From Lutimaribacter saemankumensis (GTDB taxonomy: Bacteria > Pseudomonadota > Alphaproteobacteria > Rhodobacterales > Rhodobacteraceae), in the NCBI RefSeq assembly GCF_900100005.1, contig NZ_FNEB01000010.1, positions 1-64,000 of the forward strand: DNA of 64,000 nucleotides, given 5' to 3'. Below, one piece after another: positions 49,040 to 58,072 of the stretch. The notes below the pieces were generated by a model. That model was not told the DNA's origin. It saw nothing but the letters and a program-made list of their open reading frames with translations, and ran no database searches. Numbering within the stretch: the first letter of the stretch is position 1; the number at the start of each line of letters is the position of its first letter. The position numbers and the translations under genes are program-made.

Positions 49040-49067
49040 TTACCGAAATGTCGCTTTCGGTAAGCGA
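49040..49067. promoter_or_regulatory. Two mutually exclusive hairpins upstream of the ABC importer operon
   Basis: TTACCGAAA (49040-49048) pairs perfectly with TTTCGGTAA (49055-49063) around TGTCGC. An overlapping stem TCGCTT (49051-49056) / AAGCGA (49062-49067) uses some of the same bases. Neither is followed by a T-run. The site lies about 155 bases before the binding-protein start and could be an operator or an alternative-structure leader. Confidence 0.55.
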
Positions 49068-49221
49068 AATGACGATTGCGAGCGTTGACGCATGGGAAAA
49101 ACTCGTGCCGAATGCCTGCAAAGGAGGGGATGCAAACGCCGCTAGAGGCGGAGGGGTGGCATGTGCCGGCCCCGGCATATCATCCAAAAAGACCAAACCA
49201 CTGTGTCACAGGGAGAAAAAG

Positions 49222-50901
49222 ATGACGCAAACCAATAGTGTAACCGAGACCGTGCACGATGCGGCGAAGATGTACGCAGAAGAGTTCAAGGCAGGCAAAC
49301 TCAGCCGCCGCGAATTCCTGACGCGCACGACCGCTCTGGGTGTCTCGGCTGCGACCGCCTATGCGCTTGGCGGCCTTTCGCAGCCGGCCAAGGCGGCCGC
49401 ACACGGCACCCCGAAGCGTGGCGGAACGATCCGCATGCAAATGGAAGTGCGCGCATTCAAGGATCCGCGCACCTATGACTGGACCCAGATCGCCCACCTG
49501 ACCGCGGGCACGCTGGAATACCTGGTCGAATACAACAACGACGGTACGTTCCGCGGCATGCTGGTGGAAAGCTGGGATGTGAACGACGACGCGACCGTCT
49601 ACACCATGAATGTCCGCAAGGGCGTGAAATGGTCGAACGGCGACGATTTCACCGCCGAAGACGTGGCCCGTATCTTTACCGACTGGGCCGACAAGTCGGT
49701 CGAAGGTAACTCGATGGCAGCGCGCGTTGCATCGCTGATCGACGACGAAACCGGCAAGGCCGCCGACGGCGCCATCGAAGTGGTCGACAGCCACACCGTC
49801 CGCCTGACCTGCAAGACGCCCGACATCACCATCATTCCGGGCATCGCGGATTATCCGGCAGCCGTCTATCACAGCAGCTTCGACCCGAACGCCGACATCA
49901 CCACGCTTGTGGGCACCGGGCCGATGAAGGTCGAAAGCCTCGAGGTTGGCGTCAAGGCCGTGCTGGTCAAGTCGGGCCATCCCTGGTGGGGCGACGAAGC
50001 CTTTGAAGAGGGTGGGTTCTACGCGGACTCGATCGAATATATCGACTACGGCACCGATCCGGCGGCCTGGGTTGCCGCGGCCGAAGCCGAAGAAGTCGAC
50101 ATGTTCTATGAAACAGTCGGCGACTACATCGAGATCATGGACGGCCTGGGCTGGAACAAGTCCGAGGTTGCCACCGGGTCGACCATCGTGGTGCGTCCCA
50201 ACCAGTTGGCCGAAGTCGACGGCAAGCAGATCTATGCCGACAAGCGGGCGCGTCAGGCGCTGGCCATGGCGGTGGACAATGCGGTCTGCCTTGAACTGGG
50301 CAACTCCAACAACGGTGTCGTGGCCGAAAACCATCACGCCGCCCCGGTTCACCCGGAAACCGACCCCGATGTGGGCCGCCTGCCCTATGATCCGGCCAAG
50401 GCCAAGGAACTGTGGGATGCCGCCGGCATGACCGATGTCGAGATCGAGCTGCACTCGATCGACGACGACTGGCGCAAGAACACTACCGATGCGGTCGCCG
50501 CGCAGCTGCGCGACGCCGGCATCATGGTGAAGCGCACGATCCTGCCCGGTTCGACGTTCTGGAACGACTGGACGAAATATGCGTTCAGCTCGACCAACTG
50601 GAACCACCGCCCGCTGGCCACCCAGGTCTGGGGCCTGGCCTATCGCTCGGGCGAGGCGTGGAACGAGTTCGGCTATGCCAACCCCGAGTTCGACGCCCTG
50701 CTGGCCGAGGCGAACGCGATCGCAGATGCCGACAAGCGCCGCGAGGTGGCGGGCAAGCTGCAGGCGATCCTGGTCGAGGATGGCGTGACGATCCAGCCTT
50801 ACTGGCGCTCGCTGTATCGCCACTTCAACGACAAAGTGACGAATTGCGACATGCACATCGCCTACCTGCCGCAGATCTACAAGTGGTGGGTCACGGCCTA
50901 A
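49222..50901 (+). CDS. ABC transporter substrate-binding protein (oligopeptide/dipeptide type, Tat-exported)
   Basis: A 559-residue SBP_bac_5 family protein. The N-terminus carries a twin-arginine motif in [20 protein letters not shown] after an unusually long, about 30-residue, charged leader. The mature part has [40 protein letters not shown] and [20 protein letters not shown], the canonical family motif. Substrate is unknown (peptides, opines or other). ATG at 49222 follows AGGGAGAAAAAG. It is the first gene of an SBP-permease-permease-double-ATPase operon and is followed by an attenuating hairpin. Confidence 0.92.
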   Translation: MTQTNSVTETVHDAAKMYAEEFKAGKLSRREFLTRTTALGVSAATAYALGGLSQPAKAAAHGTPKRGGTIRMQMEVRAFKDPRTYDWTQIAHLTAGTLEYLVEYNNDGTFRGMLVESWDVNDDATVYTMNVRKGVKWSNGDDFTAEDVARIFTDWADKSVEGNSMAARVASLIDDETGKAADGAIEVVDSHTVRLTCKTPDITIIPGIADYPAAVYHSSFDPNADITTLVGTGPMKVESLEVGVKAVLVKSGHPWWGDEAFEEGGFYADSIEYIDYGTDPAAWVAAAEAEEVDMFYETVGDYIEIMDGLGWNKSEVATGSTIVVRPNQLAEVDGKQIYADKRARQALAMAVDNAVCLELGNSNNGVVAENHHAAPVHPETDPDVGRLPYDPAKAKELWDAAGMTDVEIELHSIDDDWRKNTTDAVAAQLRDAGIMVKRTILPGSTFWNDWTKYAFSSTNWNHRPLATQVWGLAYRSGEAWNEFGYANPEFDALLAEANAIADADKRREVAGKLQAILVEDGVTIQPYWRSLYRHFNDKVTNCDMHIAYLPQIYKWWVTA

Positions 50902-50908
50902 AAGGATC

Positions 50909-50937
50909 GGGGGCGCGGATGAAAACGCGCCCCCTTT
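50909..50937 (+). terminator. Intra-operon terminator after the binding-protein gene
   Basis: GGGGGCGCG and CGCGCCCCC form a 9-bp stem with an eight-base loop followed by TTT. It begins eight bases past the stop and 78 bases before the permease gene ends the gap, so partial termination likely raises binding protein over permease. Confidence 0.8.
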
Positions 50938-51014
50938 CGTCTGTCCTGGCGGCATCGCCGCCACAAGCAAAAAGACCCACAAACCGGGTCACCTAGCCAC
51001 CAACAGGGGCACCA

Positions 51015-52061
51015 ATGGGACTTTTCATTTTGCGCCGCGTCGGGGTCATGATCCTGACCGCTCTATGTCTGACCTTCGTCGTGTTCTTCATGACGAACTT
51101 GTATCCGAACCTCGAAAAACTGGCCAAAACGCAGGGCAACTTCCGCATGTCGGATGAAGCCGTGGCAAGCTGGCTGGAAAAACGGGGCTACATGCAATCG
51201 ACACCCAAGAAATACGCCGAATGGCTGGGGGTCGTGCCATCCTACCGCTTCGAGGCGGAAGACGGCACCGTGACCGGGCGATGCATCGACCCGGGCGTTG
51301 ACCCGGCAGACGCGCCGAATTTCTGCGGTATCCTGCAGGGATACTGGGGATATTCGACGGTTTTCAAGGAACCGGTGTCCGAGATCGTATCCACGCGACT
51401 GGGCCTGACAGGCGTGCTGATGTTCTGGGTGATGCTTCTGATGGTGCCATCGGCGCTGATCCTGGGTGTTCTGGCGGGCATGCGGGAAGGCAGCGCGACG
51501 GACCGCACCCTTTCGACATTCGCCATCACGACCACGGCGACGCCGGAATACGTGTCGGGCGTGATCCTGATCGCGGTTTTCGCGTCCTCGGCAGTCGGGC
51601 TCAAATGGTTCAAGGGCACGGCCGCAAGCGCCATGGAAAGCCCGAACTTCGAGAACTTCTTTCTGCCGGTGCTGACCATCGCGCTTTACGGCATGGGGTA
51701 CATCGCCCGGATGACACGGGCCTCGATGGCCGAGGTCATGACCGCGCAATACATCCGCACCGCGCGGCTGAAGGGCGTAAGCTTTCCCAACATCGTGATG
51801 CGGCACGCGCTGCGCAACGCGCTGATCGCGCCCTTCACTGTCATCATGCTGCAGTTTCCATGGCTGCTGAACGGCGTCGTGATCGTCGAGACCCTGTTCA
51901 ACTACAAGGGCTTTGGCTGGACGCTGGTGCAGGCGGCCGGCAACAACGACATCGAATTGCTGCTGGGCGTTTCCGTGGTGTCGGTGATCGTCGTCCTGGT
52001 GACGCAGCTCATATCCGATATCGGGTATGTCTATCTCAACCCGCGCATCAGCGTAACCTAA
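51015..52061 (+). CDS. ABC transporter permease (OppB/DppB type)
   Basis: A 348-residue inner-membrane permease. The first helix LFILRRVGVMILTALCLTFV begins at residue 3. A soluble insertion (about residues 35-115) precedes five further helices. The C-terminal coupling loop reads YIRTARLKGVSFPNIVMRHA followed by LRNALIAP. It pairs with the next gene to form the channel. ATG at 51015 has AGGGGCACCA upstream. Confidence 0.93.
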   Translation: MGLFILRRVGVMILTALCLTFVVFFMTNLYPNLEKLAKTQGNFRMSDEAVASWLEKRGYMQSTPKKYAEWLGVVPSYRFEAEDGTVTGRCIDPGVDPADAPNFCGILQGYWGYSTVFKEPVSEIVSTRLGLTGVLMFWVMLLMVPSALILGVLAGMREGSATDRTLSTFAITTTATPEYVSGVILIAVFASSAVGLKWFKGTAASAMESPNFENFFLPVLTIALYGMGYIARMTRASMAEVMTAQYIRTARLKGVSFPNIVMRHALRNALIAPFTVIMLQFPWLLNGVVIVETLFNYKGFGWTLVQAAGNNDIELLLGVSVVSVIVVLVTQLISDIGYVYLNPRISVT

Positions 52062-52076
52062 GGGAGGGCCGGTATC

Positions 52077-53522
52077 ATGGAAGAACTTACCTGGACCGGA
52101 TCGCTCGGGGATATCCTTGACCCGATCCTTTTCGTGCTGGTGCCCGTGTTCGTGGCGCTGGTCGTGCTGCGCATCGCGGTGTCGGTGCTGCTGCCCGCCC
52201 CCACCATGCAAACCAATCCCGACGGCACACTGAGCGCCGTCAGCGGCGGCCCCGCCGTTTGGGTGCCGAAGCTGTCGAACCTGTCGGGCCTTCTGCTGCT
52301 GGCGCTGGTGCTGGCCTACCTGATCGTCGGCGCGATCATGGGTGCGCCGGGCGCGGGCATCATCGGCGGCATGAGCCAGCAACTCGTGCCGGTCTGGATC
52401 GCGCTGGTGGTGCTGTTCGCGGTCTCGATCAACTTCAAGCGCCGGCTGGGCCTCTATGGCAAGCTGTTCGACAGCACGATCGGGATGATCGGCTTTGGCC
52501 TTGTCATGTTCTGGGTCTTCGTCGGGGCCTTCGCGGCCGTCGACATGCTGCTGACCCACGCGCCGCTGGATCAGGTATCGGGCATGAAGAACAAGGTGCC
52601 GGGCACACCGCTGCGGGGCGCCGAAGAAGGTGAATTCCAATGGTATCTGCTGGGTGGCGACGCGCTGGCGCGCGACGTGTTCAGCCGGATGCTCAAGGGA
52701 TCGACCATCGTGATCGCGATTGCACCGCTTGCGACGCTTTTCGCCTTCATGGTGGGGATCACGCTGGGCCTGCCGGCGGGTTACTACGGCGGTAAGCTGG
52801 ACACGTTCCTGTCGTTCCTCGCGAACCTGATCCTGGCCTTCCCGGTGATCTTGCTGTTCTACCTGCTGGTCACGCCCGAGATCGTCGCCACGGGCCTGCC
52901 GCAATACATGGCGGTGGTTCTGTTCGTGTTCCCGCTGATCTTTTCCGCTGTGCTGATCAACTCGCGATACGGCGGGCAACCCGGCAAGAACTGGACTTAC
53001 CTGGCCATCGTGCTGGTGCCTTTGTTCCTGCTCTACATGTCGGTGATCAACGCCAACGATTCCAAGATCGATTTCTGGCCGCTCGATTTCTTCGACATCG
53101 CGCCGGGTATCCTAGTGGTCTTTGTCTCGGTGGTCTTCGTGAACTCGCCCACGGTGTTCCGCATCGTGCGCGGCCTGGCGATGGACATCAAGACGCGCGA
53201 CTACGTGGCCGCGGCCCAAACCCGTGGTGAAGGCCCCTGGTACATCATGCTGTGGGAAATCCTGCCAAATGCGCGCGGTCCGCTGATCGTCGATTTCTGC
53301 CTGCGTATCGGCTATACCACGATCCTTCTGGGAACCCTTGGCTTCTTCGGGCTGGGCCTGCCGCCAGAAAGCCCCGACTGGGGGTCCACGATCAACGAGG
53401 GCCGCAAGCTCTTGTCGATCTACCTGCATCCCGCCCTGCCCCCCGCGCTGGCGCTGCTGAGCCTTGTTCTGGGGCTCAACCTGCTGGCGGACGGGCTGCG
53501 CGAGGAAAGCCTGAAGGACTGA
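52077..53522 (+). CDS. ABC transporter permease (OppC/DppC type), enlarged
   Basis: A 481-residue permease, much longer than the usual 280-310. About 150 extra N-terminal residues contain three hydrophobic segments, followed by the family element LLGGDALARDVFSRMLKGST (OppC-type GTDxxGRDxxSR equivalent). An insertion of about 60 residues (INSRYGGQPGKNWTYLAIVL onward) splits the core domain before the coupling loop RDYVAAAQTRGEGPWYIMLW. The ending LGLNLLADGLREESLKD is typical. ATG at 52077 with GGAGGG upstream. The extra segments are unexplained. Confidence 0.9.
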   Translation: MEELTWTGSLGDILDPILFVLVPVFVALVVLRIAVSVLLPAPTMQTNPDGTLSAVSGGPAVWVPKLSNLSGLLLLALVLAYLIVGAIMGAPGAGIIGGMSQQLVPVWIALVVLFAVSINFKRRLGLYGKLFDSTIGMIGFGLVMFWVFVGAFAAVDMLLTHAPLDQVSGMKNKVPGTPLRGAEEGEFQWYLLGGDALARDVFSRMLKGSTIVIAIAPLATLFAFMVGITLGLPAGYYGGKLDTFLSFLANLILAFPVILLFYLLVTPEIVATGLPQYMAVVLFVFPLIFSAVLINSRYGGQPGKNWTYLAIVLVPLFLLYMSVINANDSKIDFWPLDFFDIAPGILVVFVSVVFVNSPTVFRIVRGLAMDIKTRDYVAAAQTRGEGPWYIMLWEILPNARGPLIVDFCLRIGYTTILLGTLGFFGLGLPPESPDWGSTINEGRKLLSIYLHPALPPALALLSLVLGLNLLADGLREESLKD

Positions 53523-53530
53523 TGAAGAAC

Positions 53531-53577
53531 TCCGGGGGGCCAGCCCCCCGGACACCCCGGATATTTCCGGCAAGAGG
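53531..53577. repeat. REP-like dispersed palindrome, copy 1
   Basis: The block tccggggggccagccccccgg leads to ccccggatatttccggcaag. Its reverse complement shares CTTGCCGGAAATAnnCCGGGG with the block at 56365-56412. It forms a GC-rich stem (CCGGGGGG / CCCCCCGG) between the second permease and the ATPase gene. Such elements are common in Roseobacter intergenic regions (from general knowledge). Confidence 0.6.
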
Positions 53578-53618
53578 AAAGCGACAAGGCTTTCCCGGCT
53601 GACAGGGAGATAACAAGA

Positions 53619-55712
53619 ATGAGCAAACTGGCTGATTACGACGGTCCCATCCTCGAGATCGACAAGCTGTCGATTTCGTTTTTCACCCGGCTGCGGGAAA
53701 TCCCCGCCGTGATGGATTTTTCCTGCGTGGTGCAACCGGGCGAGGCGATGGGCCTTGTCGGTGAATCGGGCTGCGGGAAATCCACCGTGGCGCTTGGGGT
53801 CATGCAGGACCTGGGTGTGAACGGGCGGATCGTCGGCGGGTCCATCAAGTTCAAGGGCCGCGACCTGAGCGAAATGAGCACGGACGAGCTGCGCGACATC
53901 CGCGGCAACGAGATCGCGATGATCTATCAGGAGCCGATGGCCAGCCTGAACCCGGCGATGAAGATCGGCAAGCAGCTGATGGAAGTGCCGATGATCCACG
54001 AAGGCATCGGCGAGAAAGAGGCCTATCAGCGTGCGCTCGAGGTGGTCACGGACGTGAAGCTTCCCGATCCCGAACGCATCCTGAAATCCTATCCTCACCA
54101 GCTTTCCGGCGGTCAGCAGCAACGCATCGTGATCGCGATGGCGCTGATGTCCAAGCCCTCGCTGCTGATCCTCGATGAACCGACGACGGCGCTTGACGTG
54201 ACGGTCGAGGCGGCGGTCGTCGAGCTGGTCAAGGACCTGGGCAAGAAATACGGCACCTCGATGCTGTTCATCAGCCACAACCTCGGGCTTGTGCTGGAAA
54301 CCTGCGACCGGATCTGCGTGATGTATTCGGGCGAGGCAGTGGAAACCGGCAGCATCGCGGACGTGTTCGACAAGATGCAGCACCCCTATACGCAGGCGCT
54401 GTTCCGGTCGATCCCTCTGCCGGGCGCCGACAAGAACGCCCGACCGCTCAAGGCTATTCCGGGCAATTTCCCCCTGCCCCACGAACGCCCGCCGGGCTGC
54501 AATTTCGGGCCGCGCTGCGATTACTTCGCGAAGGGTCTCTGCGATATCGACGAGCGGGTGCCGATGGTGGACATTCCCGGCGACGACCGGCACAGGTCGC
54601 GTTGCCTGCGCATCGACGAAATCGACTGGCACGCCCCGATCGAGGCCTCGACCGAAACAGCCAAGACCGAGCCTGGCGATGTCGTGCTGCGGATGGACAA
54701 GCTCAAGAAATACTACGAGGTCGCGGCCAACGCGCTGTTCGGCGGCAGCGGGGCGACCAAGGTGGTCAAGGCCAACGAGGAGCTGTCCTTCGAGGCACGC
54801 GAATCCGAAACGCTGGCCATCGTGGGCGAATCCGGCTGTGGCAAATCGACCTTCGCCAAGGTTCTGATGGGGCTGGAAACGGCGACCGACGGGCAGATCC
54901 TGCTGGACAACCGCAACATCGAGGCCACGCCGATCCAGGCCCGCGACACCAAGACCGTGGCCGATGTACAGATGGTGTTCCAGAACCCGTTCGACACGCT
55001 CAACCCGTCGATGACGGTGGGCCGGCAGATCATACGCGCGCTCGAAGTGTTCGGCGTGGGCAAGAACGATGCCGAACGGCGCGACCGGATGCTGCAATTG
55101 CTGGACCTTGTAAAGCTGCCCCGCGCCTTTGCCGATCGCATGCCGCGCCAGTTGTCGGGCGGTCAGAAGCAGCGCGTCGGCATCGCCCGCGCCTTTGCCG
55201 GCGGCGCCCGCATCGTTGTGGCGGACGAACCCGTTTCGGCGCTCGACGTGTCGGTCCAGGCGGCGGTGACGGACCTGCTGATGGAAATCCAGCGCGAGAA
55301 CAAGACGACGCTGCTATTCATCAGCCACGACCTGTCGATCGTGCGCTATCTCAGCGACCGGGTGATGGTGATGTATCTGGGCCATGTCGTGGAACTGGGC
55401 ACCACCGAACAGGTCTTTGCACCGCCCTACCACCCCTATACCGAGGCGCTCCTTTCCGCCGTGCCGATCGCCGACACCAAGGTGGAAAAGCAGCATATCG
55501 TTCTCGAAGGCGATATCCCGTCGGCCATGAACCCACCGCCCGGCTGCCCGTTCCAGACCCGCTGCCGCTGGAAGGACAAGGTGCCAGGGGGGCTGTGCGA
55601 GAAAGAGGTGCCGCCCCAACGCACCATGGCGGAGGGCCACCAGGTCAAATGCCACCTGTCCGACGAAATCCTCGCCGGAATGGAACCCGTCATCAAGGTC
55701 GCGGCAGAGTAG
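53619..55712 (+). CDS. Fused double ABC ATPase (OppD-OppF type)
   Basis: A 697-residue protein holding two complete nucleotide-binding domains. NBD1: Walker A GESGCGKST at residues 48-56, QLSGGQQQRIVIAMAL, Walker B LLILDEPTTALDV, then the oligopeptide C-terminal motif PPGCNFGPRCDYF. NBD2: GESGCGKSTFAKVLMG, RQLSGGQKQRVGIARAF, VVADEPVSALDVS and PPGCPFQTRCRWK. The Cys residues in both C-terminal motifs are intact, as expected for a [4Fe-4S]-binding type. It energises the two permeases upstream. ATG at 53619 with AGGGAG upstream; a terminator follows. Confidence 0.94.
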   Translation: MSKLADYDGPILEIDKLSISFFTRLREIPAVMDFSCVVQPGEAMGLVGESGCGKSTVALGVMQDLGVNGRIVGGSIKFKGRDLSEMSTDELRDIRGNEIAMIYQEPMASLNPAMKIGKQLMEVPMIHEGIGEKEAYQRALEVVTDVKLPDPERILKSYPHQLSGGQQQRIVIAMALMSKPSLLILDEPTTALDVTVEAAVVELVKDLGKKYGTSMLFISHNLGLVLETCDRICVMYSGEAVETGSIADVFDKMQHPYTQALFRSIPLPGADKNARPLKAIPGNFPLPHERPPGCNFGPRCDYFAKGLCDIDERVPMVDIPGDDRHRSRCLRIDEIDWHAPIEASTETAKTEPGDVVLRMDKLKKYYEVAANALFGGSGATKVVKANEELSFEARESETLAIVGESGCGKSTFAKVLMGLETATDGQILLDNRNIEATPIQARDTKTVADVQMVFQNPFDTLNPSMTVGRQIIRALEVFGVGKNDAERRDRMLQLLDLVKLPRAFADRMPRQLSGGQKQRVGIARAFAGGARIVVADEPVSALDVSVQAAVTDLLMEIQRENKTTLLFISHDLSIVRYLSDRVMVMYLGHVVELGTTEQVFAPPYHPYTEALLSAVPIADTKVEKQHIVLEGDIPSAMNPPPGCPFQTRCRWKDKVPGGLCEKEVPPQRTMAEGHQVKCHLSDEILAGMEPVIKVAAE

Positions 55713-55721
55713 ACCCCAAAG

Positions 55722-55752
55722 GGCCGCCCCGTTCGGGCGGCCTTTCTTTTTG
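55722..55752 (+). terminator. Rho-independent terminator of the ABC importer operon
   Basis: GGCCGCCC / GGGCGGCC (8-bp stem, loop CGTTC) is followed by TTTCTTTTT, beginning ten bases after the ATPase stop. Confidence 0.92.
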
Positions 55753-55810
55753 CTTGTTGGTTACAAATGTAACCGTTACGCCCTCAACCAATACGCCAAA
55801 GGAGGGCCCC

Positions 55811-56356
55811 ATGAAGATCGAGAAAATCCACCACGTCGCCTATCGCTGCAAGGACGCCAAGCAGACCGTCGAATGGTATCGCGACATGCTGAACATGGAT
55901 TTCATGCTGGCGATCGCGGAAAACCGCGTGCCGTCTACCCATGAACCCGACCCGTATATGCACGTCTTCATCGATGCGGGCCAAGGCAACGTCCTGGCGT
56001 TCTTCGAACTGCCGACGAAACCCGAAATGGGCCGTGATCCCAACACACCGGAATGGGTGCAGCACATCGCCTTCAAGGTGAAGGACCGCGACGAGCTGGT
56101 CGCCTACAAGGATCATCTGGAAAAGAGCGGGGTCGAGGTTCTGGGCGTCACGGATCACTCGATCTTTCATTCGATCTATTTCTTCGACCCGAACGGACAC
56201 CGCATCGAACTGGCCTGCCCCGATCCCGAAGAGGACGCGATGCTGGCGAAACTGGACGCGGTGAAATGGGACATGCTCGAAGAATGGAGCCGCACGAAAA
56301 AGGCGCCGCGCCACGCCGACTGGATGCATGCGAAGGAACTTGAAGGGCTGGAATGA
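55811..56356 (+). CDS. VOC family protein (glyoxalase/dioxygenase fold)
   Basis: A 181-residue protein with two beta-alpha-beta-beta-beta modules. Metal-site candidates are His in KIEKIHHVAYRCKDAKQTVE, His in EWVQHIAFKVKDRDEL and Glu in FFDPNGHRIELACP, the standard extradiol/glyoxalase positions. The substrate is unknown; ring-cleavage dioxygenase or lactoylglutathione-lyase-like activity is possible. ATG at 55811 with GGAGGG immediately upstream. It has its own promoter region after the importer terminator, yet it may act on a compound imported by that system. Confidence 0.88.
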   Translation: MKIEKIHHVAYRCKDAKQTVEWYRDMLNMDFMLAIAENRVPSTHEPDPYMHVFIDAGQGNVLAFFELPTKPEMGRDPNTPEWVQHIAFKVKDRDELVAYKDHLEKSGVEVLGVTDHSIFHSIYFFDPNGHRIELACPDPEEDAMLAKLDAVKWDMLEEWSRTKKAPRHADWMHAKELEGLE

Positions 56357-56364
56357 TCCTTCAT

Positions 56365-56412
56365 CTTGCCGGAAATACTCCGGGGAGTGTGAGGGGCAGC
56401 GCCCCTCACCCA
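56365..56412. repeat. REP-like dispersed palindrome, copy 2
   Basis: CTTGCCGGAAATACTCCGGGG is followed by gtgaggggcagcgcccctcac, a stem GTGAGGGGC / GCCCCTCAC around AGC. It shares its left half with the reverse complement of 53531-53577. It lies just after the VOC gene. Confidence 0.6.
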
Positions 56413-56523
56413 TGAACAAGACTGCGCGCCGCAGGCGCACCACTGGCCCAGTGGTCCAGGCCGGGCTTGCGCCCGGCTTGCCATCGGCATTAGCCTTCGC
56501 GCACCAGCACGAAGGATACCCCG

Positions 56524-56859
56524 TTGGACCGCTTTGCCCCCCTGCCTGATCCTCCCTACTACGCCGTCATCTTTTCAAACCAGCGCGCCGATGGCGATCA
56601 CGGCTATGCCGCCATGGCCGAACGCATGGCCGATCTTGCGGCCGCTTCTCCGGGTTGCATCGGCATGGAAAGCACACGCGACGAACAGGGGTTCGGGATC
56701 ACCGTCAGCTATTGGACGGACGAGGCGGCGATCCTGGCGTGGAAGGAAGATGCGCATCATCTGGTCGCCCAGCAACTGGGCAAGGACAGGTGGTATGAAC
56801 ATTACCGCCTGCGCGTGGCACGGATCGAACGGCAATATAGCGGGCCCGAAGGACGCTGA
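56524..56859 (+). CDS. Antibiotic biosynthesis monooxygenase (ABM) fold protein
   Basis: A 111-residue dimeric ferredoxin-like-fold protein. Core: YYAVIFSNQRADGDHGYAAM, AASPGCIGMESTRDEQGFGI and TVSYWTDEAAILAWKEDAHH. Members are small oxygenases or heme-degrading enzymes; activity here is unknown. The start is TTG at 56524, with AAGGA eight bases upstream; the next ATG lies inside the fold. It converges on the transglycosylase gene three bases away. Confidence 0.83.
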   Translation: MDRFAPLPDPPYYAVIFSNQRADGDHGYAAMAERMADLAAASPGCIGMESTRDEQGFGITVSYWTDEAAILAWKEDAHHLVAQQLGKDRWYEHYRLRVARIERQYSGPEGR

Positions 56860-56862
56860 AGC

Positions 56863-57453
56863 TCAGCTGCCCCAGATGACGCGCACGTAGTTGCGGGTTT
56901 CGTTGAACGGCGGCACACCGCCGTATTTCTTGACCGCCCCCGGCCCCGCGTTATACGCGGCCAGCGCCAATCGCCAGTTTCGAAATTCGCGGTATTGCTC
57001 GGCCAAATAGCGCGCGCCACCGTCCAGGTTCTGATAGGGATCGTGCGGATCGACACCCAGCTTGGCGGCCGTGAACGGCATAAGTTGCGCCAATCCGATC
57101 GCCCCCTTGTGGGACCGGGCCCTGGGATTGAACCGGCTTTCCTGGTGGACCAGCCGCAGGAACAGATCCTCGGGGACGCCGTGCCGGCGCGCGGCGTCGC
57201 GGGCCATCTGCAGGTATGGGCCGTTATAGCGGCCCTCGTAGCTTTCGACATCGTCGCCCCAGATGGTCGGGGTCATGACCTTTTGCGGCTGCAGCCGGAC
57301 AGAGCTGTTGTATTGCTCGGCCGCCCGCGTATCGAGAACCTTGGTCTGCGAGCGGAACAGTTTCGTCCGCGACTTGGACGACAAGACATCCGCCGTCGCC
57401 GCACCGGACATGGTCACGCCGCAAATCAGGGAAACAAGCACAGTTCTACGCAT
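56863..57453 (-). CDS. Lytic transglycosylase (SLT domain)
   Basis: A 196-residue periplasmic murein lyase. Signal peptide [20 protein letters not shown]. The SLT domain (about residues 80-190) has the catalytic Glu105 in [16 protein letters not shown], then [32 protein letters not shown] and [13 protein letters not shown]. It cuts glycan strands, forming 1,6-anhydromuramic ends. ATG at 57453 begins the signal peptide; an open frame to 57549 has no sense upstream. It has no operon partner. Confidence 0.9.
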   Translation of the reverse strand: MRRTVLVSLICGVTMSGAATADVLSSKSRTKLFRSQTKVLDTRAAEQYNSSVRLQPQKVMTPTIWGDDVESYEGRYNGPYLQMARDAARRHGVPEDLFLRLVHQESRFNPRARSHKGAIGLAQLMPFTAAKLGVDPHDPYQNLDGGARYLAEQYREFRNWRLALAAYNAGPGAVKKYGGVPPFNETRNYVRVIWGS

Positions 57454-57514
57454 ATTCCGAAAGCCCCCCAGAACTTCCGGCGCAGTATACGCATTTCGCC
57501 TGTCACGAAAACCC

Positions 57515-58072
57515 TTAACGCTTAGACGGTCCCGGCCCGCGTGCCGCACCGTCGAGCAGTGGCGACTGCATCAGATCCTCGACCAGCAGGCTCAGCAGCG
57601 CGCCCCGACCGGACACACCTGCCTTGCGGTAAATCCCGTTCAGGTGCGCCTTGACCGTGCCTTCGGCCGATCCGCGCAGCTCGGCGATTTCGGTATTACT
57701 CATACCTTTGAGCGCAAAGGTCGCGACATCACGCTCGGCCGGGGTCAGCGCCCAGGTGTCGAAATAGGCTTCCATCACTTCGTGCAGCGCCCCCGCCGCG
57801 ATCGACAGCCCGCGTTCGACATGCGCCTTGCGGCGAAGCAGCCGAAACAGATAGCGCAGTTCGAAAACGATACCGACGACAAGACCGAGTGCCGCCACCG
57901 TTTCTACGATCAGGTGCCAATCCTTGAACGCAAAGCGCCCGGCATCGGCAAAATCGCTCATGGCGTCTGTCAGAAAAAAGACGGCGCAAAAGGCCTGGAC
58001 CAGTATCAACAGTACCAGCCCCAGCCCTTCGCGTCGTATCCGAGTCAGATTGTCACCCGTCAAAAGCGTCAT
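57515..58072 (-). CDS. Membrane-anchored LuxR-type helix-turn-helix regulator
   Basis: A 185-residue protein with two N-terminal membrane helices ([20 protein letters not shown] and [20 protein letters not shown]). A linker and a GerE/LuxR DNA-binding domain (about residues 105-170) follow: [20 protein letters not shown] then [20 protein letters not shown]. No receiver or ligand domain is present. Its start overlaps the end of the cytochrome b561 gene by 20 bases, so both come from one transcript with PepSY. This suggests a membrane-bound regulator linked to that electron-transfer protein; target genes are unknown. Confidence 0.85.
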   Translation of the reverse strand: MTLLTGDNLTRIRREGLGLVLLILVQAFCAVFFLTDAMSDFADAGRFAFKDWHLIVETVAALGLVVGIVFELRYLFRLLRRKAHVERGLSIAAGALHEVMEAYFDTWALTPAERDVATFALKGMSNTEIAELRGSAEGTVKAHLNGIYRKAGVSGRGALLSLLVEDLMQSPLLDGAARGPGPSKR

